52,144 nt of DNA from an uncultured Oscillospiraceae bacterium (GCA_900547305.1 URGH01000009.1:1-52144); one strand, 5' to 3'; positions 15,022 through 24,926 are shown, numbered from the stretch's first letter. Notes: a model not told the origin generated them from the sequence alone. Numbers and translations are program-made.

Positions 15022-17013
15022 CTATTCCTTTGCAACCGTCATACGGAAATCCAAAAACGCCGGCGGTTTTGCATGTGCGGTGTCAAATTCCTTACCGTCC
15101 TTTTCCGCCTTGGCGCGTTCAATCGCAAACCACAAATCGGTAAGGGATTCCTCGCCCTCGCGCATATCCGGAATCTGAAGACCTCCGTTTGCATATATAA
15201 TTTCTTCGGCGGTTTCTATATCCCCGCAGCGGCAAGAAGCATTGGCGTAAAAATAGCGAATTTTCGGGTCTTTTCGCACCTTATCCCCGAGAGTATTATA
15301 TATGCGCCGCATATTATCGTAATTTCCGAGGGCATTCATCATCTTGCAATAATCGCGCGCAAGCGTAATATCGTCACGGCAAAGTTCAAGCGCCTGTTCC
15401 ATAGCGTAAATTGCAGAGGGGTCTTCTTTAAGAAAATAATAAGCGAGCGCCATGCCGTAATAACCCCAGGGGCTTGCCTTGAGAGCAACGGATTTACGGT
15501 ACATATTAAGGGCTTCTTCATATTCCCTTTCATACATATAAATCGTTCCGAGCAGATAGTGCGCATACCAGTTTTCGCTTTCCGTACCCGAAACCGCCTT
15601 AATAAGATACTTTTTCCATTCATCCGAAATCATATATGATTCCGGTATTTCCTCGGGTGACGGCGTGCGGCAGATCCCCTTTTGCATAAGATCCAGCCAG
15701 AACTGCTGCTCTCTGCCCGTTTTGCCGAAATCCAAATGACTTTCCATCGGGGTTTGTTTTTTATATTCGCGTTTTATTTTTTCCAGCGCACCCCAGCCGG
15801 AGCCGCTGAAAATAACCTCTTCCGCAGGCACGAGGGCAAAATCCTTTTTACTGCGTATAAGGAAATCCTCCAGCCACTTTTCACCTACGCAATCCTCTAT
15901 TCTGTCCTGAATCTCGGAATTCGCCTCATCCCAGTTATCTCCCATAATCTTCTGCGGATCGGCGTTCTCAATAGGACCGTATGCCTCCGCCCATTCCCAG
16001 GCGGCTCTCGGCGGCATGGGAATATGCTCATACTGCGACTGACCGAGCCCCGCCTGCAATTCTATGTATCTTCCGGCTTTATCGGTAAGCCAGTTCTGCC
16101 ATGTATCGGCTCCGGGGCCCTGGCCCCACACAAAAAGTTTTCTTCCGCGCAGTCTTGAGGTTGAGGTTTGAAAAAAGCCTTCGCCCCACGGAGACACATA
16201 AGCAATATATTTCCTTTTTTGCGGCGGGATTTTGAAAAAGCCGTCTCTTGACGTCTCTACATTCGTAGGATAGCTTATATCAACACCGTCGCGTCTTACG
16301 GGTATTGTTTCCTTGTTGTGCGGTCCGTTGGTATACTCCTCTGTCGCCGGAACTATTACGCGCCATGATTTATCCTCATAAGCCGCGATATTGCTCCACC
16401 AATACATGGGGACGGTGCGGTCGGACGGATTCTTTATCCTGAAACGGCAGAGAAGCGCCTTACTGCCTTCGGGAAGCAGAAAATCCATTTGATAAAATAC
16501 TTCCCTTACACGCTCAAAAGCATAGAAACGCAGCACCGGGGTGCCGTCCGTATCATGAAGACGTGCGGTAAAAATTTGCTCGCAAGTAAAAGGCGTATGC
16601 CCTACCATACCTAAATTCCATTCTATTCCACCCGAACACCAAGCATTCCTCAGCGCAAGGTTGCCGGGTCTGAAGCAATCGTTTTCATATATCAGATTGC
16701 GACGGGCATTTTTATCATACAGCGACCAAAGCCTCCCGCCGAGCTCGGGAAGAAAAACCGCTTTGAGATTATCGTTTTCAAGAACCGCGGTTTTAAAGGT
16801 CTGAGGTTCAAGCGCGCGATCAAACAGATCCTGATGCCGATAGGGCAGAATATTCTCCGTCCATCCGAAATCGGTAAACTGCCCGTCCTCTTCATCAAGC
16901 TCATAAACGCGCTCCCAGTGCTCCCGCGAAATCGGGAAAAGGGGCGGCACAGAGCTTTCTTTACCGAGATTTGCGCCGGGCATAGTCATTGTACTGAATT
17001 TTAATTCGGTCAT
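15022..17013 (-). CDS. DUF5107 domain protein with C-terminal TPR repeats
   Basis: 663 residues, ATG 17013 behind AAAGGAG. Residues about 35-340 form the DUF5107 domain, a mutarotase/supersandwich-like beta fold (LPELGGRLWSLYDK, GGIEWNLG, PMYWWSNIA). Residues about 490-640 are tetratricopeptide repeats (LLGTIYMYEREYEEALNMY, WGYYGMALAYYFLKEDPSA). No signal peptide. In many Clostridia such proteins are encoded with glycosidases; the fold suggests sugar binding or a glycan-modifying role, but no reaction is established. It is probably co-translated with the GH36 gene. A palindrome before it may give it separate control. Confidence 0.85.
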   Translation of the reverse strand: MTELKFSTMTMPGANLGKESSVPPLFPISREHWERVYELDEEDGQFTDFGWTENILPYRHQDLFDRALEPQTFKTAVLENDNLKAVFLPELGGRLWSLYDKNARRNLIYENDCFRPGNLALRNAWCSGGIEWNLGMVGHTPFTCEQIFTARLHDTDGTPVLRFYAFERVREVFYQMDFLLPEGSKALLCRFRIKNPSDRTVPMYWWSNIAAYEDKSWRVIVPATEEYTNGPHNKETIPVRRDGVDISYPTNVETSRDGFFKIPPQKRKYIAYVSPWGEGFFQTSTSRLRGRKLFVWGQGPGADTWQNWLTDKAGRYIELQAGLGQSQYEHIPMPPRAAWEWAEAYGPIENADPQKIMGDNWDEANSEIQDRIEDCVGEKWLEDFLIRSKKDFALVPAEEVIFSGSGWGALEKIKREYKKQTPMESHLDFGKTGREQQFWLDLMQKGICRTPSPEEIPESYMISDEWKKYLIKAVSGTESENWYAHYLLGTIYMYEREYEEALNMYRKSVALKASPWGYYGMALAYYFLKEDPSAIYAMEQALELCRDDITLARDYCKMMNALGNYDNMRRIYNTLGDKVRKDPKIRYFYANASCRCGDIETAEEIIYANGGLQIPDMREGEESLTDLWFAIERAKAEKDGKEFDTAHAKPPAFLDFRMTVAKE

Positions 17014-17029
17014 ACTTTTTACTCCTTTT

Positions 17030-17050
17030 ACGGTGAAACGGTTTCACCGT
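17030..17050. promoter_or_regulatory. 21-bp palindrome, LacI-type operator candidate
   Basis: ACGGTGAAAC and GTTTCACCGT flank a single central base. The core TGAAAC.GTTTCA resembles LacI/GalR-family operators and is close to, but not a match for, the CcpA cre consensus. It lies in the 59-base gap between the second permease pair and the DUF5107 gene, directly before the ribosome site. As RNA it would also form a stem followed by no T run, so it is not a terminator. Confidence 0.45.
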
Positions 17051-17072
17051 TTTGTTTTTCAATAATCATATC

Positions 17073-18017
17073 TTATTCTACCAAACCGCTGCGCTCAATG
17101 CTCTCCATAAACCTGCGCTGCAGTATAAAGTAAACAATCATAAGCGGTATAAGTGTAATTACGGTTGCTGCCATTACCACACCCTCATGGTACAGTATGC
17201 TCTCGTTTATTTTTGAGGTATCCGAAATCTGAGAGCTCATAAGTCGGTTATACAGCTCCGGAAGCACCTGAGGCAGCAGCCATTGTTTGGGTTCAACCAA
17301 AAATACCGAGGGTTCATAGAAATCATTCCAATGCCACACTATCGACAGAACAAGCGATACCGTAACGGTAGGTCCCGCCGTGGGCAACGCAATGGCATAA
17401 AACGCCCTGAGAGACCCGCAGCCGTCAATATAGGCGGCTTCTTCAAGGGATTTGGGCATTCTTATAAAATACTGTCTGAAAAGGAAAATATACAGTCCTC
17501 CGTACAGCCCAAACCCGAGAAAGCACGGAATTATCATCGGCAGGTATCCCTTTGTCATGGGTATTCCCGTTAATACCTCGATTTTGGTAAAAAGATTGTA
17601 CCGCGGTATTATAAGCGTCTGAATGGGAATCAGCATTGACAGAATTACTCCGCCGAACAACGCCCTGCTGCCCTTATACGGAAATCTTGCAAACCCGTAG
17701 CCTATAACCGAGCATACAAGCAAATGCCCGAACGTACACACGGCGGTTAAAAATATGCTGTTTTTAAGGGTGCTGGAAACACTCAGCGCCGAATAAGCGA
17801 CGGAATAATTTGAAAATGAAAAGTCCCGCGGTATCCATTCCACAGTGGCGTCCACTATATCCTCATAGCTCATTACAGACTGAGCCAGCATATATAAAAA
17901 CGGATAAAGAAATACGAAGCCTATAACAATCAGGGCTGCATACAGCATTATCTTTCCGATTACGGCAGTTGTCGCGCGTTTATAATGTCCGATAGGAGAA
18001 ACCTTTTTTTCGCGCAT
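17073..18017 (-). CDS. Sugar ABC transporter permease, MalG/second-permease type
   Basis: 314 residues, ATG 18017 with GGAGGT upstream. Six membrane segments are visible, beginning with LYAALIVIGFVFLYPFLYML, and the EAA loop that docks the ATPase reads LEEAAYIDGCGSLRAFYAIALP. It pairs with the permease at 18019-18915, whose stop is 1 base before this gene's start. Unlike many MalG proteins it has an insertion at YNRLMSSQISDTSKINES near residues 245-265. The pair imports an oligosaccharide delivered by one of the two binding proteins upstream. Confidence 0.92.
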   Translation of the reverse strand: MREKKVSPIGHYKRATTAVIGKIMLYAALIVIGFVFLYPFLYMLAQSVMSYEDIVDATVEWIPRDFSFSNYSVAYSALSVSSTLKNSIFLTAVCTFGHLLVCSVIGYGFARFPYKGSRALFGGVILSMLIPIQTLIIPRYNLFTKIEVLTGIPMTKGYLPMIIPCFLGFGLYGGLYIFLFRQYFIRMPKSLEEAAYIDGCGSLRAFYAIALPTAGPTVTVSLVLSIVWHWNDFYEPSVFLVEPKQWLLPQVLPELYNRLMSSQISDTSKINESILYHEGVVMAATVITLIPLMIVYFILQRRFMESIERSGLVE

Positions 18018-18018
18018 A

Positions 18019-18915
18019 TCACTCTACCTCCGATACATTTTTAATAAACGGACGGACAGCGGCAAATATAATAACCAAAAGCAGAATAATAACGGAAAAA
18101 TAAATCCAGCTTACTGCAGAAGCATATTCCCACTGGGTATATGTAAAAGCCAGGTCATTGATATAGGTAAGTATTTGGTTATCGGAACCCGCAAAAGCGG
18201 ATATAACCGTATAAACCGCATTTAAAAGCAGCATAGGTGTTATCATCGGCAGGGTAATAAACCAAAAACTTTCCCAGGGAGAAGCAGAGTCCATATATGC
18301 CGCTTCATAAAGAGTTCCCGGTATTCCCTGAAGCCCCGCCAGAAAAATTATAATCTGTACTCCCGATTTCCAGAGAATAATTGTTATTCTTGTGAAAAAA
18401 TCGCTTATTACGGCAGTTAACGCCGACGGCAGGATTTTTATAAGTTCCTCCGGCAACAGTATTCCCCTTGCAACCTGCATTGCGTTTTCGCTGACATTCA
18501 TTCCCAAAAGCTGCTGCATGATATATCCGTTTCCGAGAAGCACCGGCAAAAAGAAAAGCGTACGGAACATAGCCCTCATACCGAATTTCTGATTTAACGC
18601 CAAAGCAATCAAAAGCGAAAATACAATAATCAGCGGAGTGTTTACAACCGCGTCGATAGATGTATTTTTCAGCATTTTAAGGAAATCCTCATTTTCAAAC
18701 GCAATTTTAAAATTCGCAAAACCGGCAAAAGCATATGTTTTGGAAACCACATCGGTTACGGTTGAAAAAGCAAGCCGAATAGAATAAAACAGCGGATAAA
18801 CAAGAAGTGCAACGGCTCCTATGATCCACGGCATTGTAAAAAGTACGCCTGTTTTCGCGCGCCGCTTTTCAAAACTCACATTTTTAACAGACAATATTGG
18901 TTTAAGCTTAAACAT
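18019..18915 (-). CDS. Sugar ABC transporter permease, MalF/first-permease type
   Basis: 298 residues, ATG 18915, overlapping the end of the DUF5696 gene by 8 bases, with AAGGGGGA as ribosome site. The N-terminal segment GVLFTMPWIIGAVALLVYPLFYSI and five further membrane helices are present, with the EAA loop LYEAAYMDSASPWESFWFITLP. It forms a heterodimer with the next gene. No ATPase gene is found in the window; in Firmicutes such pairs commonly share the MsmX/UgpC-type ATPase encoded elsewhere. Confidence 0.92.
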   Translation of the reverse strand: MFKLKPILSVKNVSFEKRRAKTGVLFTMPWIIGAVALLVYPLFYSIRLAFSTVTDVVSKTYAFAGFANFKIAFENEDFLKMLKNTSIDAVVNTPLIIVFSLLIALALNQKFGMRAMFRTLFFLPVLLGNGYIMQQLLGMNVSENAMQVARGILLPEELIKILPSALTAVISDFFTRITIILWKSGVQIIIFLAGLQGIPGTLYEAAYMDSASPWESFWFITLPMITPMLLLNAVYTVISAFAGSDNQILTYINDLAFTYTQWEYASAVSWIYFSVIILLLVIIFAAVRPFIKNVSEVE

Positions 18916-21067
18916 CCCTGTCCCCCTTTACTACCGCATAATCCATAGGCGGTACCGAAACGCCGTTTACCGTTACGGCTGTATCCCCGTAATTTGTTAT
19001 TACGGAAGCCCCGTTTTCAAATTCCGAGCGGTAAACATTCTCGGAAATTTTTTTATGCCCGCAAAGTCTGCTTCCTCCGAGAGTTTTATTAAGCTCATCA
19101 AATTCAACCGCGGTTTTATTTATCAATTCCTTATGATCGTCAAAATTTACGGAGAAAAACACATCCGCCTTTGTTTCATAAAGTTTTGAAGAACCATCGT
19201 AACTAACGGTAAAATACGGAACCGCACCGTATTCAGCCCAACGCAGACGTGTAATTTTAAAATCGGGCGAAAGGTTTCCCGCTATATCGAGACTGTACGG
19301 TATCAGCCCGGATATAACCATTTGGAAAAACGGGACAGACTCGCCCAAAATATGATAGCCCGATGAATTCTGATACAAGCCGCTTACAAAATCAGCGTAT
19401 TTAAGGGAATAATCGTTAGGCTCGTTAATGATCACTCTCCCCGACTTTCCCGCTTTGTCCATTAATGCCGAAAGCGAATTTTTTGTCTGCTCCCTTGTCA
19501 TGCCGCATTTTTTATTATAATCGTCATAAAGAATATTTCCCGCACCGCTTACCGACAATCCGTACTTTTTACCGAAGCTGAGTCCGGGTAATATCTTTTC
19601 AAACATTTTCAATTGAGTATTGGCATTGATAAAATACATCTGACTGTCTTTTCCCAAAACGGTTATACCCTTACTGTCCCGTATTCCGTCACGGCGCAAA
19701 GTGGCGCCTTTACGCCCTTTATCAGCCAAAACCGCGTTATAATCAAGAAAAATGTCAACGTTTTCGGGCACCGTCAGCTTTTTTAAATCTCCCGTTTCGG
19801 CAGCAGGTTTACCTGTATCGGGGTAAATCCCGTACCCCTGCTTCTGCCAGCCCACCAAAACAACCGACATGCCGTCGGACGGCGTTTTAATACTGCCGAT
19901 AATTTTTTCTGCCTGAGAAACATTCGTTACCGTTTTATACACATTACCGATCATCGTGCTGCTCTCGGCGCCCATTATAATATCAAGTTTGATTCCGTGC
20001 GCCGAATTCGTCTTATTAATCATACCGTACTCAATAAGCAGTTCCCTTACAGCTACAGCCATTCCCGAATAATCGGATTTTTCACCGTTTAAAAACTGGT
20101 AGCATACCGAGAAGTCTCCCGCGCCCAATCTTCCGTCGGACCTGAAACTGGAAATTCCGGCTTCGGAGACAACTTCGGTCACCTTTCTGTATACGGATTT
20201 GCCGTATATTCTGTTTATTTCCGAAACATATCCCGCAGGCTCTAATGTTATAGACGAGGAAGCGGCGCCGTCCGCGATATATGCGATAAACGAATCATTG
20301 CCACGCCGGATACCGTAAGCCGGTATTCTGACGGGATGAACTCCGCTTTCACGGTTTTCCAAAAAAGAATCCGCGTCGGTCACATGTTCCGAATATACGT
20401 CTGTGGTAATCGGTGATACTGCCACTACCGACTGTGAAAAGTCATACAGCGCCCCGGAGCCGTCAGGGAACATTATATAACCGTCCTCGGCGGACTCGCA
20501 TGACCCGAAATACGGAAGCATAGATATACTCAGTATGGAAAACACATCGCCCTCGGTCACCGAATCGATCGGAATCAAAGCCCACAATCTGCCCTTTTCC
20601 AGCCATATTTCAAGCCTGAAGCCTACCCCCTGCACGGGGAAATACAACTCCAGCGAAACACCGTTTTTAATGCCTCCGGCTTTAATATCGCATTGCTGCT
20701 CCGCGTCGTTTATTACAAGCGTATTATCACTTTCGTTATTTATAAGCGTCACATTGCATAACTGCCTGAAAGAGCTGTTTTTGAATGCGGACTTCCAGAT
20801 ATATCCCGTAGCTTTATTTTCAACCCCGATTTCGTGCAGCGCGGGATTGTAAACCAGCCTAATATTTTCGCTTTCCGCAACCTGAAATTCCCGGTTCTCA
20901 TTTTCAATTTCATAAGAAGACTGCTTCGGCCGCGCGAACGAAACCGTGTAATTTTCGGTAGCCTTGGGGTCGTATGCTAAGGGGCGGTTAATCCGATTGT
21001 TAATTACAACTGTAAGAATCACAAGTAAAAATGCCGTTGCGGCAATAATTCGTTTTTCCCTTTTCAT
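18908..21067 (-). CDS. Membrane-anchored DUF5696 protein, putative glycoside hydrolase
   Basis: 719 residues, ATG 21067 behind AAGGGGCG. One N-terminal anchor (IIAATAFLLVILTVVI) places the rest outside the cell. A beta-rich N-terminal half (about 45-330) contains the DUF5696 block DGYIMFPDGSGALYDF. The C-terminal half looks like a TIM barrel (IKLDIIMGAES, VDIFLDYNAVL, GRVIINEPNDY, ITRLRWAEYGAVPYFTV). DUF5696 proteins are found in sugar ABC operons of Clostridia and Paenibacillus. An exo- or endo-glycosidase acting at the membrane is likely but unproven. Candidate acidic residues are in NEPND and RLRWAEY. Confidence 0.8.
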   Translation of the reverse strand: MKREKRIIAATAFLLVILTVVINNRINRPLAYDPKATENYTVSFARPKQSSYEIENENREFQVAESENIRLVYNPALHEIGVENKATGYIWKSAFKNSSFRQLCNVTLINNESDNTLVINDAEQQCDIKAGGIKNGVSLELYFPVQGVGFRLEIWLEKGRLWALIPIDSVTEGDVFSILSISMLPYFGSCESAEDGYIMFPDGSGALYDFSQSVVAVSPITTDVYSEHVTDADSFLENRESGVHPVRIPAYGIRRGNDSFIAYIADGAASSSITLEPAGYVSEINRIYGKSVYRKVTEVVSEAGISSFRSDGRLGAGDFSVCYQFLNGEKSDYSGMAVAVRELLIEYGMINKTNSAHGIKLDIIMGAESSTMIGNVYKTVTNVSQAEKIIGSIKTPSDGMSVVLVGWQKQGYGIYPDTGKPAAETGDLKKLTVPENVDIFLDYNAVLADKGRKGATLRRDGIRDSKGITVLGKDSQMYFINANTQLKMFEKILPGLSFGKKYGLSVSGAGNILYDDYNKKCGMTREQTKNSLSALMDKAGKSGRVIINEPNDYSLKYADFVSGLYQNSSGYHILGESVPFFQMVISGLIPYSLDIAGNLSPDFKITRLRWAEYGAVPYFTVSYDGSSKLYETKADVFFSVNFDDHKELINKTAVEFDELNKTLGGSRLCGHKKISENVYRSEFENGASVITNYGDTAVTVNGVSVPPMDYAVVKGDRDV

Positions 21068-21078
21068 TTTTACGCCCC

Positions 21079-23127
21079 TTACTCTAAAGTGTTCAATTCA
21101 TGAACTATACCCAATATTTGATTAAACGTCTGAACGGAGAGGGAAGAAAACAGTAAAATTGCAAAGCATACAATCGCCATACCGAAAATTGAAATAACGG
21201 CGACAATTACGGTTTTTGACAACCCATAGTCATTCATGGTACCCATGGCAATCAGCAGATTAATTACAACGCAGACAACAAGCGCCGCCTGTGCCATTAC
21301 AAAGAATACACTGTCGGAAGAGCCCGAAATATGCGAAAACAGCGTTAACAGCGGCGTGAATATTACCCACGGTATAAGACTGTAACAACCCGCGGCCACC
21401 GTTTCCTTAAGGGTTGTTTCTCCGCTCATCAGCGATGTTACGAGATAGCTTATAAATACCCATAGAAAAAGGGGGAACAATATGACGGCAGACTCGTAAA
21501 AAAAACTCGAATCAGCCACTGTTTTTCCTGTTACGGCATAATTGCCCGCGGCTATTCTGAAAACGGATACTATCGGAACCAGCGCCGGAATTATTAAGCA
21601 TACCGACAGCGGAATCCTGCTCCTGTTAGCCTTTATGCGGTCATAGCAAACAATCGGATGACAAATCTGCACAAAGAACAGCTCAAAGAAAACGGTAAAG
21701 CGCCCCTGTCTTTCAAAGTACAGCCTGTGTTCGATTTTTTTATAGCATTTTCTGTATCCTGTCACGCTTATATAAACAAGTGCCAGCAATAATGCTATTA
21801 AGATTATCGCAATGTAAATGTGATCACGGATCCATTCGGTTTTAAGCTTCCCGTATGCCGAGGCATAGCCGTCACCGACCTTTGCGGACTTGTATTCATA
21901 CGCCGCCCCGGAGTAATTTTTTTGCTTGAGCTTTATGTTTCCTATTTTCTCATGCGCCAAAAGATAGCCCGGGCAGAGGGAAGATATATCGTTCCATGTT
22001 TCAAGCGACTGTTTATAATCTCCGTTGTTATACGCCACGCCGGCGGAGTATATTTCCTCGGCAAAATTGGACGGACGAAGAACCTGCAAATGATTAAGCG
22101 CGCTGTCAAGAACATACAGATAACCCTTTGGGGAAATCGCTATTGAAGATATTTTACTGAATTTTCCCCTTGTTTTACCGCTGCCTCCGAAAGAAAACAG
22201 CATATTTCCGTCTGGGTCGTAAACATATATACGGTTGTTATTCGACTGTGCGGCAAAAATATTTCCGTCAGGCTCAACCGCAATATCGCAAAATTCGGGA
22301 TCAACCGTAGTTTTGCTTTCCGAATCAACAATTACCTCGCCGTAATTTCCCGACGGATAGATATTTACGCCCAATCCGTTAAGTACTTTTATATTGTTTT
22401 TCCCACCCAAAGTTACGGCATAAAGATTATTATTGAACATACAGATATTCTTGTACGATACGCCCTCGCGCTGAGAAAGCGTATCTATTTGCTGCTTTGT
22501 TCCGAAACGCCTGATCAAATAGTTTTTTAAAGAAAACGCTATCGGCTCCGCACCGCAATATCCCTGAAAAACATTTTCAGGATCCATCATAAGAAGCTGC
22601 TTGCCCGCTATACAGTAAGAATATTTTGTTTTCTCACTGTATACCACATGCTCGGGCATATAAATTGAGAGTCCCGAGAGCAGATCGGATTCGGGTTTTC
22701 CGTTTTTTTCAAGACATTTACCGTTTTTATCAAATATCAGCAATCTGTAATTACCGGTATCGGTTATAAAAATTCTTCCGCTTTTATCAACATAAACTCC
22801 GGTCGGATTGATTAAAGCGTCGCCGTCAAAGTCTGATATTTCCATTAACAGACGGCCGTCTTCCGCAAGCTTCAACACACGGTTGTTTCCGCTGTCGGCT
22901 ATATAGATAAAATTCTCATCATCTATAAAAACATCATTCGGGGCAGAAAAAGAACTTCCCGAGTCCGACGCCACGCCGGTTATTGTAGTTACATATTCAT
23001 ATACATCGGGAATAACCGTGCGCTTTCCGTCATACACTACATAATTTGAACTCTCGGCGAGACATGTAATACCTAAGCCGGCCGTAACCGCCAAAAAAGC
23101 CGCAACGGCTTTAAATATTTTTTTCAT
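21079..23127 (-). CDS. NHL-repeat protein fused to a YIP1-type membrane domain
   Basis: 682 residues, ATG 23127 behind AGGAGG. A signal peptide (about 1-25) leads into NHL beta-propeller repeats (about 50-370: PNDVFIDDENFIYIADSGNN, PTGVYVDKSGRIFITDTGNY, ISSIAISPKGYLYVLDSALN). A short TPR-like helical pair (about 375-425) and a membrane segment (about 435-458) follow. The C-terminal YIP1 domain (about 480-670) has five or six helices and the family-typical SGETTLKETVAAGCYSLIPW. The propeller would face outwards. It lies between two permease pairs, so a role as a sensor or accessory of the transporter is likely. The exact function is unknown. Confidence 0.85.
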   Translation of the reverse strand: MKKIFKAVAAFLAVTAGLGITCLAESSNYVVYDGKRTVIPDVYEYVTTITGVASDSGSSFSAPNDVFIDDENFIYIADSGNNRVLKLAEDGRLLMEISDFDGDALINPTGVYVDKSGRIFITDTGNYRLLIFDKNGKCLEKNGKPESDLLSGLSIYMPEHVVYSEKTKYSYCIAGKQLLMMDPENVFQGYCGAEPIAFSLKNYLIRRFGTKQQIDTLSQREGVSYKNICMFNNNLYAVTLGGKNNIKVLNGLGVNIYPSGNYGEVIVDSESKTTVDPEFCDIAVEPDGNIFAAQSNNNRIYVYDPDGNMLFSFGGSGKTRGKFSKISSIAISPKGYLYVLDSALNHLQVLRPSNFAEEIYSAGVAYNNGDYKQSLETWNDISSLCPGYLLAHEKIGNIKLKQKNYSGAAYEYKSAKVGDGYASAYGKLKTEWIRDHIYIAIILIALLLALVYISVTGYRKCYKKIEHRLYFERQGRFTVFFELFFVQICHPIVCYDRIKANRSRIPLSVCLIIPALVPIVSVFRIAAGNYAVTGKTVADSSFFYESAVILFPLFLWVFISYLVTSLMSGETTLKETVAAGCYSLIPWVIFTPLLTLFSHISGSSDSVFFVMAQAALVVCVVINLLIAMGTMNDYGLSKTVIVAVISIFGMAIVCFAILLFSSLSVQTFNQILGIVHELNTLE

Positions 23128-23138
23128 TACCGTGCCTC

Positions 23139-24026
23139 CTATTCCTTTATGCCGGAGTGCGTCATAGTCTCAATTACCTGCTTTTGCATAATTACAAATA
23201 TAAGTATGGTAGGCATTGTCATCAGAAAAGTGGTAGCCGCCGATGAGCCTACCCTTGCCATACTCCCGTTTTCGGAAATACTGCTCATAATAAGCGGCAG
23301 GGTTTTAAGCGATTCATCGGTTATATAAACCAAAGGACTGAAATAATCATTCCAGTTACTTATGAAAGAAAGAACTATGAGGGTCGCCCATGCCGGTTTC
23401 AGCATGGGGAAAACAAGTTTTGAAAATACCGTCCATTCCCTGGCGCCGTCAATGCGCGCCGCTTCAAGAAGAGTATCCGGAATCTGCTCGCAGAATTGTT
23501 TCATAAGAAACAGGTTATATCCAACCGCAATTTTAGGTATAACAAGCGCCGCGAGCGTATTAATAAGCCCCAAAGCGCCTGCTATAATATAATTGGGTAC
23601 CTGAGTAACATGCGTAGGGAACGAAAGCGCCGCAATAATAAGCGCAAATAAGAATTTTCCGACAATAACTTTTTTCTTTGAAAGTCCGTAGGCTGCCATT
23701 GCCGAAAAAAGTATTGTAAGCGCCACTACCGCCGAAGTTGTAACCGCGCTGTTAAAGGCATAGCGCAAAAACGGTACGGAGCTGCTGTCAAACGCCCCTA
23801 TAAGCGATGAAAAGTTTTGCAAAGTCGGGTTGCGGACAAAAAATTTCGGCGGGAAAACAAACAGTTCATTATCGGGCTTGAATGCCGTAACTATTACATA
23901 CACAAGCGGTAATACCGTAAAACACATCATAAGACTGACGAATGCATAGCGGAAAATTTTGCCCGCCGAAATACGCATATTCCCCGTTTTTCCGATTTTC
24001 AACCGTATTCCTTTTTCAACAGACAT
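23139..24026 (-). CDS. Sugar ABC transporter permease, MalG type (second system)
   Basis: 295 residues, ATG 24026 behind TTAGGAGGT. Six membrane helices; the EAA loop reads LLEAARIDGAREWTVFSKLVFP, and the C-terminus is MTHSGIKE, the usual short charged tail. Only 9 bases separate it from its partner upstream. It resembles MalG more closely than the permease at 17073 does, which suggests the two systems arrived or diverged separately rather than by recent duplication. Confidence 0.93.
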   Translation of the reverse strand: MSVEKGIRLKIGKTGNMRISAGKIFRYAFVSLMMCFTVLPLVYVIVTAFKPDNELFVFPPKFFVRNPTLQNFSSLIGAFDSSSVPFLRYAFNSAVTTSAVVALTILFSAMAAYGLSKKKVIVGKFLFALIIAALSFPTHVTQVPNYIIAGALGLINTLAALVIPKIAVGYNLFLMKQFCEQIPDTLLEAARIDGAREWTVFSKLVFPMLKPAWATLIVLSFISNWNDYFSPLVYITDESLKTLPLIMSSISENGSMARVGSSAATTFLMTMPTILIFVIMQKQVIETMTHSGIKE

Positions 24027-24035
24027 ATTGACCTC

Positions 24036-24926
24036 CTAATCGGAAAGCAGCTTCATAACAAAGCGGTTAATACCGAAAGTAAACACAAACAGCACTACCG
24101 ATATTGCAGAAGCATATCCCATTTCAAAGCGAATAAACGCATAATCGTACAAATGCGCAACTATGGTATGCGCCGCGTAATTGGGGCTCGGCATCCCCGC
24201 GAAACCGACCACTATATCGAAAACTGCAAAGCTGCCCGTTATGGCGTCTATGCAGCCGAAAAGAAGCTGCGGCTTCATTTGCGGAATTATAATATAAACA
24301 AGCTCCTGCCATGAAGAACGTATACCGTCTATCTGCGCCGCTTCCAAATACTCGGTATTGATATTCTGAAGTCCCGCAAGAAACACGAGAAAACCGTTTC
24401 CCATGCTCATCCATACCTTTATCAGAATGATAATGTAAAGCAAATATCTGGCGTCCTGCGTGAAAAGAATAGGAGAGTCAATAATGCCCAGCTGAATAAG
24501 CAGATTATTTACAAGACCGTAGCGATCCGAAGAAAAGAGATAAAGCCACACAACAGACATAGCTATGCCGCTTGTAATGCTCGGCGCATAAAAGCCTATT
24601 GCAAAAAGGCTGCGGCATTTCATCTTATTTATAAGACACGCCATACCGAACGAACAAAACAATCCTATCGGACCGGATATCAGAGCAAAAAGAAGTGTGT
24701 TGCGCACGGAAATTCCGAACACATCATCATTTAAGAAAAGCTCCGAGTAATTTTCCAAACCGACAAAATTCGGTTTTTGAAGCATATCATAGTCGGTCAG
24801 GCTTATAAGGAGGGATATAATTACCGGAAATGCCACAAACGTGAAGAAAAGTATCATAAACGGTGCAACAAAAAGGGTTCCCGAAATATATTCCTTTATA
24901 TTACGGCTGCGTTTGATTTTGCTCAT
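24036..24926 (-). CDS. Sugar ABC transporter permease, MalF type (second system)
   Basis: 296 residues, ATG 24926, overlapping the binding-protein gene by 4 bases (ATGA), which implies translational coupling. The N-terminus GTLFVAPFMILFFTFVAFPVI is the first helix; the EAA loop is YLEAAQIDGIRSSWQELVYIIIP. Coupling to the 948-residue binding-protein fusion indicates that the fusion, this gene and 23139-24026 form one importer. The ATPase is missing from the locus. Confidence 0.93.
   Translation of the reverse strand: MSKIKRSRNIKEYISGTLFVAPFMILFFTFVAFPVIISLLISLTDYDMLQKPNFVGLENYSELFLNDDVFGISVRNTLLFALISGPIGLFCSFGMACLINKMKCRSLFAIGFYAPSITSGIAMSVVWLYLFSSDRYGLVNNLLIQLGIIDSPILFTQDARYLLYIIILIKVWMSMGNGFLVFLAGLQNINTEYLEAAQIDGIRSSWQELVYIIIPQMKPQLLFGCIDAITGSFAVFDIVVGFAGMPSPNYAAHTIVAHLYDYAFIRFEMGYASAISVVLFVFTFGINRFVMKLLSD

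Noticed and set aside
17030..17050. CcpA cre site
   Set aside because: The symmetry centre and positions 12-14 do not match the cre consensus; a LacI-type operator is a better fit.
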